The notes below the pieces were generated by a model. That model had not been told where the DNA came from. It saw nothing but the letters and a program-made list of their open reading frames with translations, and searched no databases. A DNA stretch of 58,914 nt from Muribaculaceae bacterium (GTDB taxonomy: Bacteria; Bacteroidota; Bacteroidia; Bacteroidales; Muribaculaceae), in assembly GCA_022509185.1 (NCBI GenBank), contig JAFLTS010000017.1, forward strand, positions 1 through 58,914. The letters are read 5' to 3'. Below are positions 1-8,601 of this stretch, in pieces; within the stretch, counting starts at the first letter, position 1, and each line of letters begins with the position of its first letter. Both the position numbers and the translations under genes were made by a program.

Positions 1-77
1 GAGATGGATTCGAACCACCGAAGGCGTAAGCCAGCAGATTTACAGTCTGCCCCATTTGGCCACTCTGGTATCCACCC
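1..77 (-). tRNA. tRNA-Tyr (GUA), 3' end cut by window edge
   Basis: On the minus strand the sequence folds as a class II tRNA. The 5' acceptor half is GGGTGGA. The anticodon stem is GCAGA/TCTGC around the loop CTGTAAA, giving anticodon GTA (Tyr). A long variable arm GGC-TTAC-GCC follows, then a T arm GGTGG-TTCGAAT-CCATC. The last bases of the acceptor stem and the discriminator lie beyond position 1. A full-consensus promoter lies just upstream at 129-159. Further tRNA genes may follow outside the window, as tRNA-Tyr is often first in a cluster (inference). Confidence 0.93.
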
Positions 78-128
78 AGTCCCGAAAGTTTTATCCTTAA
101 AGATTACTATCTCCCGGAATTCCGACTG

Positions 129-159
129 CAAAATTATATAATTTCCAAGTCATATCAAA
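129..159 (-). promoter_or_regulatory. Bacteroidetes-type promoter for tRNA-Tyr
   Basis: Reading the minus strand, TTTG (159-156) is followed by 19 nt and then TAATTTTG (136-129). This matches the Bacteroidetes housekeeping promoter TTTG-N19/21-TAnnTTTG exactly. Transcription would start near position 122, about 45 nt before the tRNA. Confidence 0.8.
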
Positions 160-219
160 ATTTTTTAATATTTTTTTTATTCCTTTTTTCGGTTTTTAAT
201 ATTTTATCAATTTATGATA

Positions 220-2064
220 TTATTCTACCGTAACTGATTTAGCCAGATTTCTTGGCATATCTACATCCTTCCCCTTATTAATTGCTATATAATAGCTTAA
301 CAATTGCAAAGGTATACTTGTGATTATAGGAGTCAGGCATTCCGGCATTTCTGGCACTTCTAAAACATGATCGGCAATCTTACTGATTATTTCATCACCT
401 TCGTTTACAATAGCAATAATAGAGCCGCCTCTCGCTTTTATTTGCTGTACATTACTAACAATCTTTTCATAGACATGGTCCATGGGTGCTATGATCACAC
501 TTGGCATTTCCTCATCAATAAGAGCTATAGGTCCATGTTTCATTTCTGCTGCCGGATATCCTTCCGCATGGATATAGGAAATCTCTTTTAATTTCAATGC
601 TCCTTCCAAAGCCACGGGATAACTGAAACCTCTGCCAAGATATAGAAAATTCTTTGCATAGGTATATTTCATCGATAATCGTTCAATCTTGTCGTTGAGC
701 TTCAATACCTTTTGGACTGTAGAAGGAATTCTGAGAATATGCTGACCCAATTCTTTTATCTTTTCTTCAGTTAATGTGTTCTTTAACTGGGCGATGCTTA
801 AGGATAAAAGTGTCAAAACCATTACTTGCCCCGTGAAAGCTTTAGTTGAAGCAACCCCTATTTCAGGACCTACATGAATATAAGTACCACTTTGCGTCTC
901 CCGAGGAATTGAGCTTCCTACAACGTTACTTATTCCATAAACATAAGCCCCCATATCTCGAGCAATTTTCACGGCTGCAAGAGTATCAGCTGTTTCACCA
1001 CTCTGAGATATTGCAATCACTACATCTTTTTCATCCAGAATAGGGTTCGAATAACGGAATTCACTGGCATATTCTACCTGAACAGGTATTTTACACATGT
1101 CCTGGATTAGATATTTTCCTAATAATGCAGCATGCCATGAGGTGCCACAAGCCACCAAGACTATTCTTTTAGCATTTAAGAATTTTTCTTTGCTGTCCAT
1201 TACTCCCGACAGCATAATCCTGCTCCCATTATCCACTACTCTTCCTCTGATACAATCTCGTAAGGTACCGGGCTGTTCAAATATCTCCTTGAGCATGAAA
1301 TGATCATATCCTCCCTTTTCTAATTGAGATATACTTAACTCAAGGGTTGTTACATCAATTTTACTTTCTTTATTTTCTAATGTAAGGATCTTCAAGGGCT
1401 CCCCTTTTTCTATCACTGCAATCTCTCCATCTTTTAGATATACACAATCTTTGGTATATTCAATAAAAGGTGTGGCATCTGAGGCCAGAAACATTTCATT
1501 CTCCCCAATTCCAACTGCAAGTGGAGAACTATTTCTGGCTGCAATTATTTTATCAGGCTGGTCTTTTTCAATTAAAGCTATCGCATAGGCCCCGACAACC
1601 TGTTTCAACGCCTCTCTAACCGCATCAACCAAGCTACAATTGTTTTTAAGTTTTATATATTCAATTAATTGAACTAAAACTTCTGTATCAGTTTCTGAGT
1701 GAAATGTGCAACCTTGTTCTATCAATGCATCTTTCAAAACCTGATAGTTTTCTATGGTGCCATTATGTACTAATGCAAGATTGCCATCTTCACTGAAATG
1801 AGGATGTGCATTACAATCGCTCGGTTCTCCGTGCGTGGCCCAACGGGTATGAGCTATACCACAGTTTGCTTCAAGATTTTTGTCTTTACAAAATTCTTCT
1901 AGGTTAGAAACCTTCCCTTGACTCTTATATATATTAATCTTTCCTTTAGGAGTTGCCAACGCAATACCGGCACTATCGTAGCCTCGATATTCCAATCTAT
2001 GCAAACCCTTTATTAATATATCATAGACGTTATTATCTCCTACATATCCAACTATTCCACACAT
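220..2064 (-). CDS. glmS: glutamine--fructose-6-phosphate aminotransferase (isomerizing)
   Basis: GlmS makes glucosamine-6-phosphate from fructose-6-phosphate and glutamine, the entry step to UDP-GlcNAc for peptidoglycan and lipid A; it is cytosolic. The 614-residue protein has the family's usual length. It starts MCGIVGYVG, so Cys2 becomes the N-terminal nucleophile of the class II glutamine amidotransferase domain (about 2-220). Two SIS sugar-isomerase domains follow; the first carries ACGTSWHA near residue 305. The C terminus ends KSVTVE, as in the family. It lies 76 bp downstream of the NYN gene on the same strand and may be read from the same transcript. No glmS ribozyme is present; the gap upstream is far too short. 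Between 78 and 219 there is only AT-rich sequence and the tRNA promoter. Confidence 0.97.
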   Translation of the reverse strand: MCGIVGYVGDNNVYDILIKGLHRLEYRGYDSAGIALATPKGKINIYKSQGKVSNLEEFCKDKNLEANCGIAHTRWATHGEPSDCNAHPHFSEDGNLALVHNGTIENYQVLKDALIEQGCTFHSETDTEVLVQLIEYIKLKNNCSLVDAVREALKQVVGAYAIALIEKDQPDKIIAARNSSPLAVGIGENEMFLASDATPFIEYTKDCVYLKDGEIAVIEKGEPLKILTLENKESKIDVTTLELSISQLEKGGYDHFMLKEIFEQPGTLRDCIRGRVVDNGSRIMLSGVMDSKEKFLNAKRIVLVACGTSWHAALLGKYLIQDMCKIPVQVEYASEFRYSNPILDEKDVVIAISQSGETADTLAAVKIARDMGAYVYGISNVVGSSIPRETQSGTYIHVGPEIGVASTKAFTGQVMVLTLLSLSIAQLKNTLTEEKIKELGQHILRIPSTVQKVLKLNDKIERLSMKYTYAKNFLYLGRGFSYPVALEGALKLKEISYIHAEGYPAAEMKHGPIALIDEEMPSVIIAPMDHVYEKIVSNVQQIKARGGSIIAIVNEGDEIISKIADHVLEVPEMPECLTPIITSIPLQLLSYYIAINKGKDVDMPRNLAKSVTVE

Positions 2065-2140
2065 ATTCTTTCATTTTGTCACGTTTATAACGATTCGTGA
2101 TCATTTTTATTTTAATACGGTGTCTTTATAAAATATAAGA

Positions 2141-2791
2141 TTAAAACTCATCTCCCAATGGTGAAAGGGCTGAATCCCTTAATTTATATAGAAGTGATTT
2201 CTTAATTTCAGGTTTACCGGCCAACATATCAGACAATTCCCAGTGATGTCCGGCCTCTTCACTTAGGAGTGGTGAGGTAGCATCAACATCAGTCATATTC
2301 CAGGTTAATAGCACTGTCTTTATTTTCAACGCCTTTAATTTTCTCACAAGCATTTCATGGTCTGCATCCCCGGTAATTAAAACTACATAGTCAAATTTTC
2401 TGAATGTAGACAATTCATATGCTTCTAAGGCGAACCATACATCGATTCCCTTTTCTACCACCTGCTTCTCCCCCTCTTTGTCTAATTCTCGTAGGTGCTT
2501 ATAATGAAATACTACATCATTTTCTATCAGTGTATCTTCAAATTTCCTTTCATTATATAAAAGGTGTTTGTCATAAGCCTCTTTAACACGGAATCTACCT
2601 CGGAAATAATGAGCTTCAGTAATCTGACAATTTGCAGGGTCTACTTTTTCCAATACAGCAAGCCGTGAACATATATAATCAAATAACGATCTGACCCTGA
2701 TTATTGAATTTTCAATTGACTTCAGAGCCCGATTAACTTTGGCATAATATCCGCCATCAATAAAAACACCTATGGAGATATACCCTTGCAT
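2141..2791 (-). CDS. NYN-domain (LabA/DUF88-like) protein, putative PIN-fold nuclease
   Basis: This 216-residue protein begins with IGVFIDGGYYAKV, the first acidic motif of NYN domains, and has YVVLITGDADHEMLVRKL in the middle, the second acidic cluster. NYN domains share the PIN nuclease fold, with Asp residues binding metal, and many act on RNA. The substrate here is unknown. The gene follows the pepD copy ending at 2812 by 20 bp and is probably the last gene of the pepD-muramidase-pepD transcript. The metal-binding Asp residues appear intact (D in FIDGG, D in TGDAD), so a catalytic role is plausible. The assignment rests on motifs only. Confidence 0.8.
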   Translation of the reverse strand: MQGYISIGVFIDGGYYAKVNRALKSIENSIIRVRSLFDYICSRLAVLEKVDPANCQITEAHYFRGRFRVKEAYDKHLLYNERKFEDTLIENDVVFHYKHLRELDKEGEKQVVEKGIDVWFALEAYELSTFRKFDYVVLITGDADHEMLVRKLKALKIKTVLLTWNMTDVDATSPLLSEEAGHHWELSDMLAGKPEIKKSLLYKLRDSALSPLGDEF

Positions 2792-2811
2792 ATTTCATTT
2801 TTAATCAAATA

Positions 2812-4263
2812 TCAAGCCAACCTTTTTAAAATATCACAAAGGAACTTCCAAAATTCCTGTACCGACGTGATATTGGCTCTTTCACTCGGAGAATGGATAT
2901 CTTTTAAAGTAGGACCAAAGGAAATCATATCGAGATCCGGCATCTTCTCAAGAAAAAGTCCACATTCCAATCCGGCATGTAATGCTTCAACTTTAGGATC
3001 TACACCAAAGAGACTTTTGAAACTTTCCTTAGCTACATTAAGCACTTTCGAATCCGGGTTGGGAGCCCAACCAACATAGGAATCGTCAAAAATAACTTTA
3101 TAACCTAACATTTCAAATAATGCTTTTACTCTGTCGGCTATCTCATCCCGACGTGAATCTACTGACGAACGTTGATGTACGGTTACTACCACCTTCTCCC
3201 CTTCAAATTTTACAGAGGCAAGATTACATGATGTTTCTACCAATCCTTCAACAGCTCTTGACATGGATTGAACACCGTTTGGACAGGCGAATATTGCTGA
3301 AATAAGGTTATGGGCTTCAATTCTTTCTATACATAACTCCGGTTTCTCTGATTTCTCAACCTCAAAAGTGAAGTCTGTAGATTCTGCAAGAAGAAATTCA
3401 GCATGAAGCATATCATTAAACTCTTTGGCTTCTTTCTTGAATAACTCTGTTTTATCTTTATCTATTCCTATGATTGCAAGAGATTCACGTGGTATAGCAT
3501 TTGCAAGACCACCTCCATCAAAATTTGCCAGGCTAACATTAAATTTATCCCAAATGTTCCATATAAACCGGCATAATTGTTGATTAGCATTTCCTCTTCC
3601 AAGATTGATTTCCATTCCGGAATGTCCACCTTTAAAATTTGATATCTTTACAAGATACCAATCTTTATTATCGGGGGCGCCTTCAAAAGGTAAAGTTTTT
3701 TCTGCTATTGTCACTTTTCCACCGGCACATCCTATCACCAATTGACCATGTTCTTCTGAATCCAGATTAAGTAAAATGGAACCCGTAACAAATCCGGGTT
3801 GTAATCCGTTAGCTCCAATCAATCCTTGTTCTTCATCCACAGTAAATAAAGCCTCTATAGGACCATGTACTAAAGAATTATCTAAAAGGACAGCCATTGC
3901 AGTGGCACAGCCTAAGCCGTTGTCTGCTCCTAATGTTGTTCCATCAGCTTTTACCCAATCTCCGTCTACAATTGTAGTAATGGGATCTGTTAGAAAATTA
4001 TGAATTTTATCTCCTCTTTTTTCAGCCACCATATCCTGATGTCCCTGCAAAATTATTGTAGGGGCATTTTCATGTCCCGGAGTAGCTTCTTTCTTCATCA
4101 TTACATTACCTACCTCATCAACTGAATAAGGTATTTTGTGCTTTTCGGCCCATTTAACTAAAAAATCTTTCATCTTATCAAGATGATGAGTAGGACGTGG
4201 CACTTTGGTTATTTCATCAAAACATTCCCATATCAATTTGGGTTCAAGATCTTTTATTGTCAT
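2812..4263 (-). CDS. pepD: aminoacyl-histidine dipeptidase, M20 family (downstream paralogue)
   Basis: A 483-residue cytosolic M20 metallodipeptidase of the PepD (carnosinase-like) type, which cleaves dipeptides with broad specificity. The metal site is complete: GHQDMVAEK (His, Asp), LGADNGLGCA (bridging Asp), TVDEEQGL (catalytic Glu and metal Glu), NLDSEEHG (Asp) and LHAGLECGLF (His). A lid/dimerisation domain sits between about 200 and 380. It is paralogous along its whole length to the gene at 5019-6476, with a muramidase gene between them. It begins 12 bp after the muramidase stop codon. The duplication looks old because the two copies differ throughout, so their substrates may differ (inference). 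Confidence 0.93.
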   Translation of the reverse strand: MTIKDLEPKLIWECFDEITKVPRPTHHLDKMKDFLVKWAEKHKIPYSVDEVGNVMMKKEATPGHENAPTIILQGHQDMVAEKRGDKIHNFLTDPITTIVDGDWVKADGTTLGADNGLGCATAMAVLLDNSLVHGPIEALFTVDEEQGLIGANGLQPGFVTGSILLNLDSEEHGQLVIGCAGGKVTIAEKTLPFEGAPDNKDWYLVKISNFKGGHSGMEINLGRGNANQQLCRFIWNIWDKFNVSLANFDGGGLANAIPRESLAIIGIDKDKTELFKKEAKEFNDMLHAEFLLAESTDFTFEVEKSEKPELCIERIEAHNLISAIFACPNGVQSMSRAVEGLVETSCNLASVKFEGEKVVVTVHQRSSVDSRRDEIADRVKALFEMLGYKVIFDDSYVGWAPNPDSKVLNVAKESFKSLFGVDPKVEALHAGLECGLFLEKMPDLDMISFGPTLKDIHSPSERANITSVQEFWKFLCDILKRLA

Positions 4264-4275
4264 AATAATTTTATC

Positions 4276-5022
4276 TTAAATTGAATATTTCTTATAGGCT
4301 TTCTCCATTTTTGTATGATAACCTCTTTTTGCATAAGAAGGTCCGTTATATTTTCTGGCAAAAGATCTCCAGTCCTTTTTTCTGAGACTTTCAACCATTC
4401 CTGAATTAGTTATAAAAACTGCAAAAAGTTGTAACTGTTCTAATTCAGAATAAGCCATTCTTTTTACAAACTCGTCCACAGACTCACAACCACAAATTTT
4501 GTAATTAAAACCACCTATCTGGAACATGCCCCAAAAAGTTCCAAGGTTAGCACCTTGAGCATTAGTTTTCCTGGCTGTTATCAACTCTGTCCATTCTTTT
4601 TTTGCATACCCCGTAAGTCCTTCGGGTACTTTTTCATTTTTAGCACCTTCTAAAGACTGTGCTTTATTTCTGTATTTCAGATACATTGAACGATCAAAAT
4701 TGATAACCGGTATGCCAGGTGCCCAAAATCCCCTCATCGCTTTGCCTGCCTCGATTTCCACAACAGCCTTTATCACTGCAACTTCAACTTCTAATTCTTC
4801 AGCCACCAATTGAAAATCGTTTTCGGTCAGATGAAGATATCTTTCAGTTTCATCAGTCCCAATGCTATCTAAATTGTTGATTGACAACATATTTTTGGAA
4901 GGTATGGAATCGGGAGGGCTAAATTCATCAAGATTATCAGCAGCTAAAAGGGCGGAAGATATCCCTCCGCCCAATATCAGCAGTATTAATAATAATATAC
5001 TTTCTTTCCTTGAAGATCTCAT
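4276..5022 (-). CDS. secreted N-acetylmuramidase-family (PF11860-like) protein
   Basis: From the ATG at 5022 the protein has 248 residues. It has a basic N terminus and a hydrophobic signal segment (ILLLILLILGGG), so it is exported. The body matches the phage-endolysin-type N-acetylmuramidase domain: AVVEIEAGKAMRGFW (likely catalytic Glu near 89), VINFDRSMY, WGMFQIGGFNYK, and a C-terminal DWRSFARKYNGPSYA block. Where many relatives have FE, this protein has FD (about residue 110), so activity should be tested. I chose the start at 5022 rather than 5052: it overlaps the upstream pepD stop as ATGA, has GGAGG just upstream, and gives a clean signal peptide. Sitting between two dipeptidase genes, it suggests a role in peptidoglycan turnover (inference). 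Confidence 0.82.
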   Translation of the reverse strand: MRSSRKESILLLILLILGGGISSALLAADNLDEFSPPDSIPSKNMLSINNLDSIGTDETERYLHLTENDFQLVAEELEVEVAVIKAVVEIEAGKAMRGFWAPGIPVINFDRSMYLKYRNKAQSLEGAKNEKVPEGLTGYAKKEWTELITARKTNAQGANLGTFWGMFQIGGFNYKICGCESVDEFVKRMAYSELEQLQLFAVFITNSGMVESLRKKDWRSFARKYNGPSYAKRGYHTKMEKAYKKYSI

Positions 5023-6476
5023 TCCTCCGCTATTTTTTTCAGTACAAGGCATAGATGCTTCCAGAATTTATCAACAGTAGGTATGAGTAATTTTTCATCA
5101 GGAGAATGTACATCTCTCATGGTAGGCCCAAAACTAACCATGTCGAGATGGGGATATTTAGTTAAAAATAATCCACATTCCAGACCTGCATGTATTGCCT
5201 TGATCTTTGGCTTAACTCCAAATAATTCTTCATAGGCGTCAGCACTTATTTTCATTATTTTGGATTGGATATTTGGTGCCCATCCGGGATAACCATCAGA
5301 ATGATTTACTTCTGCTCCGGCTAACTGGAAGTGTGCTTCAACTTGTCCTGCTATATCCTCTTTCCTTGATTCAAGAGAAGACCTTTGAGAAGTAGTGACA
5401 ATAATTGTATTGTCTTCTGCCATCTTAACCGCTGCAAGATTAGTAGAAGTTTCTACCAACCCTTCTATTTCTTTACTCATACTTATCACTCCATGTGGAG
5501 CTGAATAAAGAGCTCTGACAAGTCTTAGGGAAGTATTAGAATCTATACAATATTCAGGTTTGGGAACTTCTGTAATCTCAAGGTTCATTGAAGGTTCAAC
5601 TCCTTTGAATTCATTTTTTATGGCCTCTGCATAATGAGTCATGAATTTATTCATGGCATGCTTATGGTCTACATGCAGACCGAAAACGGCCTCAGCTTCT
5701 CTCGGTATAGCATTTCTCAAGTTTCCTCCATTAAAACTACTTACTTCGATATCCCACTTATTGGAACACTCCCATATAAATCTTGCTATTACCTTATTAG
5801 CATTGGCTCTTCCCAAATGAATATCTCCTCCGCTGTGGCCTCCTAAAAGTCCTGAAACTTTCACCTTATAATAAATAAAGTTGTCAGGGGAGAAACTTCT
5901 TTTATACTTGAAAACGGCGGTAGTGTCAATTCCTCCGGCACAACCTATGAAAATTTCTCCATCATCTTCCGAGTCAAGATTTATCAGAATTTTTCCGGTA
6001 ATCATTCCCTCGCCAAGATTCTCGGCGCCTTCCAATCCTATTTCTTCATTCACTGTGAAAAGAGCCTCAATAGGCCCATGTTCAATAGAATCATCTGCCA
6101 TAGCTGCCAATGCGGCTGCCATTCCAATACCGTTGTCAGCACCTAAAGTTGTACCTTTGGCCTTAACCCATTCTCCATCTATATATGTTTTTATGGGATC
6201 TTTCAAGAAATCATGATTCACATCACTGTTTTTCTCTGCCACCATATCCATATGGGCTTGTAATACAACTGTAGGTGCGTTTTCATGACCCGGAGTACCG
6301 GGTTTCTTCATTACTACATTACCCACTTCGTCAGTCTTCGCTTCTATGGAATGTTTTTTTGCAAAATCCAGTAGGAAAGCTCTGATTTTATCTTCATGGC
6401 GTGAAGGACGAGGAACTTTTGTAATTTCATCGAAGGCGCCCCATAAAAGAGTCGGTTGAAGGTCTTTGATTTCCAT
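5019..6476 (-). CDS. pepD: aminoacyl-histidine dipeptidase, M20 family (upstream paralogue)
   Basis: The first gene of the minus-strand operon encodes a 485-residue PepD-type dipeptidase. Metal ligands are visible in LQAHMDMVAEK, LGADNGIGMA, TVNEEIGLEGA, NLDSEDDG and IHAGLECGLF. Family knowledge predicts a two-zinc cytosolic enzyme that hydrolyses Xaa-His and other dipeptides. Its stop overlaps the ATG of the muramidase gene (ATGA), so translation is probably coupled. A full-consensus promoter lies at 6555-6585, about 70 nt upstream of the transcript's first codon. Compared with the copy at 2812-4263, the metal motifs agree while the lid domain has diverged. Confidence 0.94.
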   Translation of the reverse strand: MEIKDLQPTLLWGAFDEITKVPRPSRHEDKIRAFLLDFAKKHSIEAKTDEVGNVVMKKPGTPGHENAPTVVLQAHMDMVAEKNSDVNHDFLKDPIKTYIDGEWVKAKGTTLGADNGIGMAAALAAMADDSIEHGPIEALFTVNEEIGLEGAENLGEGMITGKILINLDSEDDGEIFIGCAGGIDTTAVFKYKRSFSPDNFIYYKVKVSGLLGGHSGGDIHLGRANANKVIARFIWECSNKWDIEVSSFNGGNLRNAIPREAEAVFGLHVDHKHAMNKFMTHYAEAIKNEFKGVEPSMNLEITEVPKPEYCIDSNTSLRLVRALYSAPHGVISMSKEIEGLVETSTNLAAVKMAEDNTIIVTTSQRSSLESRKEDIAGQVEAHFQLAGAEVNHSDGYPGWAPNIQSKIMKISADAYEELFGVKPKIKAIHAGLECGLFLTKYPHLDMVSFGPTMRDVHSPDEKLLIPTVDKFWKHLCLVLKKIAEE

Positions 6477-6554
6477 CGGTATTAATATTTCTTTGGTTAA
6501 AGAGAAGGTATGTTTTCCATTTAATAATTAATAAATAACCTTCCTTTGGTTTCC

Positions 6555-6585
6555 CAAAAGTAATGATTTTTCTCTTTTATGCAAA
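6555..6585 (-). promoter_or_regulatory. promoter of the pepD-muramidase-pepD-NYN operon
   Basis: On the minus strand TTTG (6585-6582) is followed by 19 nt and TACTTTTG (6562-6555), an exact match to the Bacteroidetes promoter pattern. The start of transcription would be near 6548, leaving a 5' leader of about 70 nt. Confidence 0.75.
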
Positions 6586-6590
6586 ACCTG

Positions 6591-6621
6591 TTTTTCAAGT
6601 AAATTTTTTTTTATAAATTTG
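6591..6621 (+). promoter_or_regulatory. promoter of the OmpH/Skp-like lipoprotein gene
   Basis: TAAATTTG at 6614-6621 matches the -7 element TAnnTTTG. The -33 element is imperfect (TTTT at 6591-6594, 19 nt spacing). It runs divergently from the pepD operon promoter. Confidence 0.5.
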
Positions 6622-6676
6622 CATGTTACAAATCAACTTGAAGTATATTAGAAAATAAAGAAAAAAAACTCTAAAA

Positions 6677-7276
6677 ATGAGAAAGTTTTTTTCAATCAAT
6701 TTATTGTTAGCCTGTTTATTATGTGTAGTGACCGGTTCATGCGGAAAACATGACAACCAACAAGATGCTACCAATTCAAGGATATCAGCCATGATTTCAA
6801 GAGCTGATTCTTTGCTTCCAAATTATAGATATGTGGATCTTGATTCCGTGTTAAGTAATTATAACCTTGCCAAAGATTATAATGAAGAAATGCTTAGAAT
6901 GCAAAGCAATATGCAAAACGAAGTAAAAAAGCATGAAAATTCTCTTCAGTCATTGGCAACTACAATGCAAAACAAATTGCAAAACAACGGATATCTTTCT
7001 GAAGCTTCTTATCAGGCTGATCAAAAACAATATGCCGATATGCAAAATAAGGCTCAGAGAGCAGTAGCCAATCTTCAATCTAATTTTGAAACCACAGCTA
7101 TATTAGCTCAAAAAACTGTAAACGATTCTATCGAGGCTTTCATACAGGAATACAACATGTCTAAAGGGTATGATGCTATTTTCTTTAAAGCCGCAACTTT
7201 ATATGTTAACCCGGCTCTCGATATAACTAACGAAATTATCGAAGGTCTGAATGCAAGATATAATAAAGTGAAATAA
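6677..7276 (+). CDS. OmpH/Skp-family periplasmic chaperone-like protein, probable lipoprotein
   Basis: A 199-residue protein. The N terminus has a signal segment ending VVTGSCG, with a possible lipidation Cys at 22. The mature part matches the OmpH/Skp family: YVDLDSVL at the start of the helical part, two long Gln-rich coiled-coil helices (about 70-165), then GYDAIFF and a C-terminal DITNEIIEGLNARY. Skp chaperones hold unfolded outer-membrane proteins in the periplasm. A membrane anchor would be unusual for Skp, and the lipobox is weak (Thr at -3), so lipidation is uncertain. The gene stands alone, with its own promoter upstream and a strong terminator at 7296-7333. Confidence 0.8.
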   Translation: MRKFFSINLLLACLLCVVTGSCGKHDNQQDATNSRISAMISRADSLLPNYRYVDLDSVLSNYNLAKDYNEEMLRMQSNMQNEVKKHENSLQSLATTMQNKLQNNGYLSEASYQADQKQYADMQNKAQRAVANLQSNFETTAILAQKTVNDSIEAFIQEYNMSKGYDAIFFKAATLYVNPALDITNEIIEGLNARYNKVK

Positions 7277-7295
7277 TATATACTTGACAAAAAAT

Positions 7296-7333
7296 GGCAG
7301 GAAGGATTTCTTATCCTGTCCTGCCTTTTTTAT
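7296..7333 (+). terminator. rho-independent terminator after the OmpH-like gene
   Basis: GGCAGGA-AGGAT and ATCCT-TCCTGCC form a 12-bp stem with one bulged G and a short loop, followed by a run of T. It lies inside the 5' extension of the longest hflX reading frame, which is a strong argument against a start upstream of 7351. Confidence 0.88.
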
Positions 7334-7350
7334 TATCATTAGAAATCGAT

Positions 7351-8589
7351 ATGATTGAAGATAATATAATTAATAAGGAAATAAATGAACGTGCAGTGCT
7401 TGTAGGACTTGTCACTCTTAGACAAGACGAGCAAAAGGTAAAAGATTATCTTGATGAGTTGGATTTTCTAGCTCAAACTGCAGGAGCAGAACCGGTAAAA
7501 AATTTTATTCAGAAACTTGACTACCCTAATCCACGCACCTATGTTGGGAAAGGAAAATTAGAGGAAATTAGAAATTACGTAGAAGACAACGATATAGGTC
7601 TTGTAATTTTCGATGATGATCTTTCATCAAAACAGGTAGCCAATATTGAACGGGAACTTAAAGTTAAGATTCTTGACCGTACCAGCCTTATATTGGATAT
7701 CTTTGCCAAAAGAGCACAGACTGCTACTGCCAGGACACAAGTAGAATTAGCCCAGTATCAATACCTTTTACCCCGGCTCACAAGAATGTGGACTCACCTT
7801 GAACGACAAAGAGGTGGAATAGGAATGAGAGGGCCAGGAGAAACACAGATTGAAACTGACAGAAGAATTATCTTAGATAAGATATCTAGATTAAAAGAAG
7901 AATTAAGAAATATTGATAAACAAAAAAGTGTACAAAGAAAAAATCGAGGCAAACTCACGCGAATAGCACTTGTTGGATACACTAATGTAGGTAAGTCCAC
8001 TTTGATGAACCTACTAAGTAAAAGCGAGGTCTTTGCTGAAAATAAACTTTTTGCTACACTCGACACCACTGTTAGAAAAGTTATAATAGATAATTTACCT
8101 TTCCTTCTCACCGATACTGTAGGTTTCATTAGAAAGCTACCTACTCACCTGGTGGATTCTTTTAAATCTACATTGGATGAAGTTAGAGAAGCAGATCTTC
8201 TTGTTCATGTAGTAGATATTTCACATCCTGGTTTTGAAGAACAAATTGAAGTAGTGAATGAAACTTTAAGGCAGGTTTGTGGTGGTAAACCTATTCCTGT
8301 AATTATGGTATTTAATAAAATTGATGCCTTTACTTATAATCCAAAAGATCCCGATGATTTGACGCCTCAAAAAAGGGAAAATATTTCTTTGGATACCTTT
8401 AAAGAGACCTGGATGGCAAGAATGTCTAATAATTGTGTTTTCATATCCGCTAAAGAACACATAAATATAGATGCCTTGAAAGAAATACTTTATGAAAAAG
8501 CAAGGGAAATACATGCAGAAAGATTTCCTTTTAATGACTTCCTTTACCAAAAATATGATGAAGATCTGAATGATTTGGCAACCCAATAA
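7351..8589 (+). CDS. hflX: GTPase HflX
   Basis: HflX is a ribosome-associated GTPase that splits stalled or heat-damaged ribosomes. The 412-residue protein has the N-terminal HflX domain with NPRTYVGKGKLEEI (about 55-70), a glycine-rich GGIGMRGPGETQIE linker, and a G domain with G1 GYTNVGKST (about 208), G3 DTVG and G4 NKID. The reading frame opens at 7294, but that start falls just before a terminator hairpin. The ATG at 7351 gives the expected MIEDNII N terminus and is preferred. It is followed after 12 bp by the DUF4954 gene, probably in the same transcript. Confidence 0.95.
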   Translation: MIEDNIINKEINERAVLVGLVTLRQDEQKVKDYLDELDFLAQTAGAEPVKNFIQKLDYPNPRTYVGKGKLEEIRNYVEDNDIGLVIFDDDLSSKQVANIERELKVKILDRTSLILDIFAKRAQTATARTQVELAQYQYLLPRLTRMWTHLERQRGGIGMRGPGETQIETDRRIILDKISRLKEELRNIDKQKSVQRKNRGKLTRIALVGYTNVGKSTLMNLLSKSEVFAENKLFATLDTTVRKVIIDNLPFLLTDTVGFIRKLPTHLVDSFKSTLDEVREADLLVHVVDISHPGFEEQIEVVNETLRQVCGGKPIPVIMVFNKIDAFTYNPKDPDDLTPQKRENISLDTFKETWMARMSNNCVFISAKEHINIDALKEILYEKAREIHAERFPFNDFLYQKYDEDLNDLATQ

Positions 8590-8601
8590 TAAATTTATGA
8601 T

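Noticed and set aside
2065..2140. glmS ribozyme/riboswitch upstream of glmS
   Set aside because: The gap to the upstream gene is only 76 bp and lacks the ribozyme core; this element belongs mainly to Firmicutes.
2812..6476. Frameshifted or broken pepD gene in two pieces
   Set aside because: Both copies are full length with complete metal sites, and a separate gene lies between them; they are paralogues.
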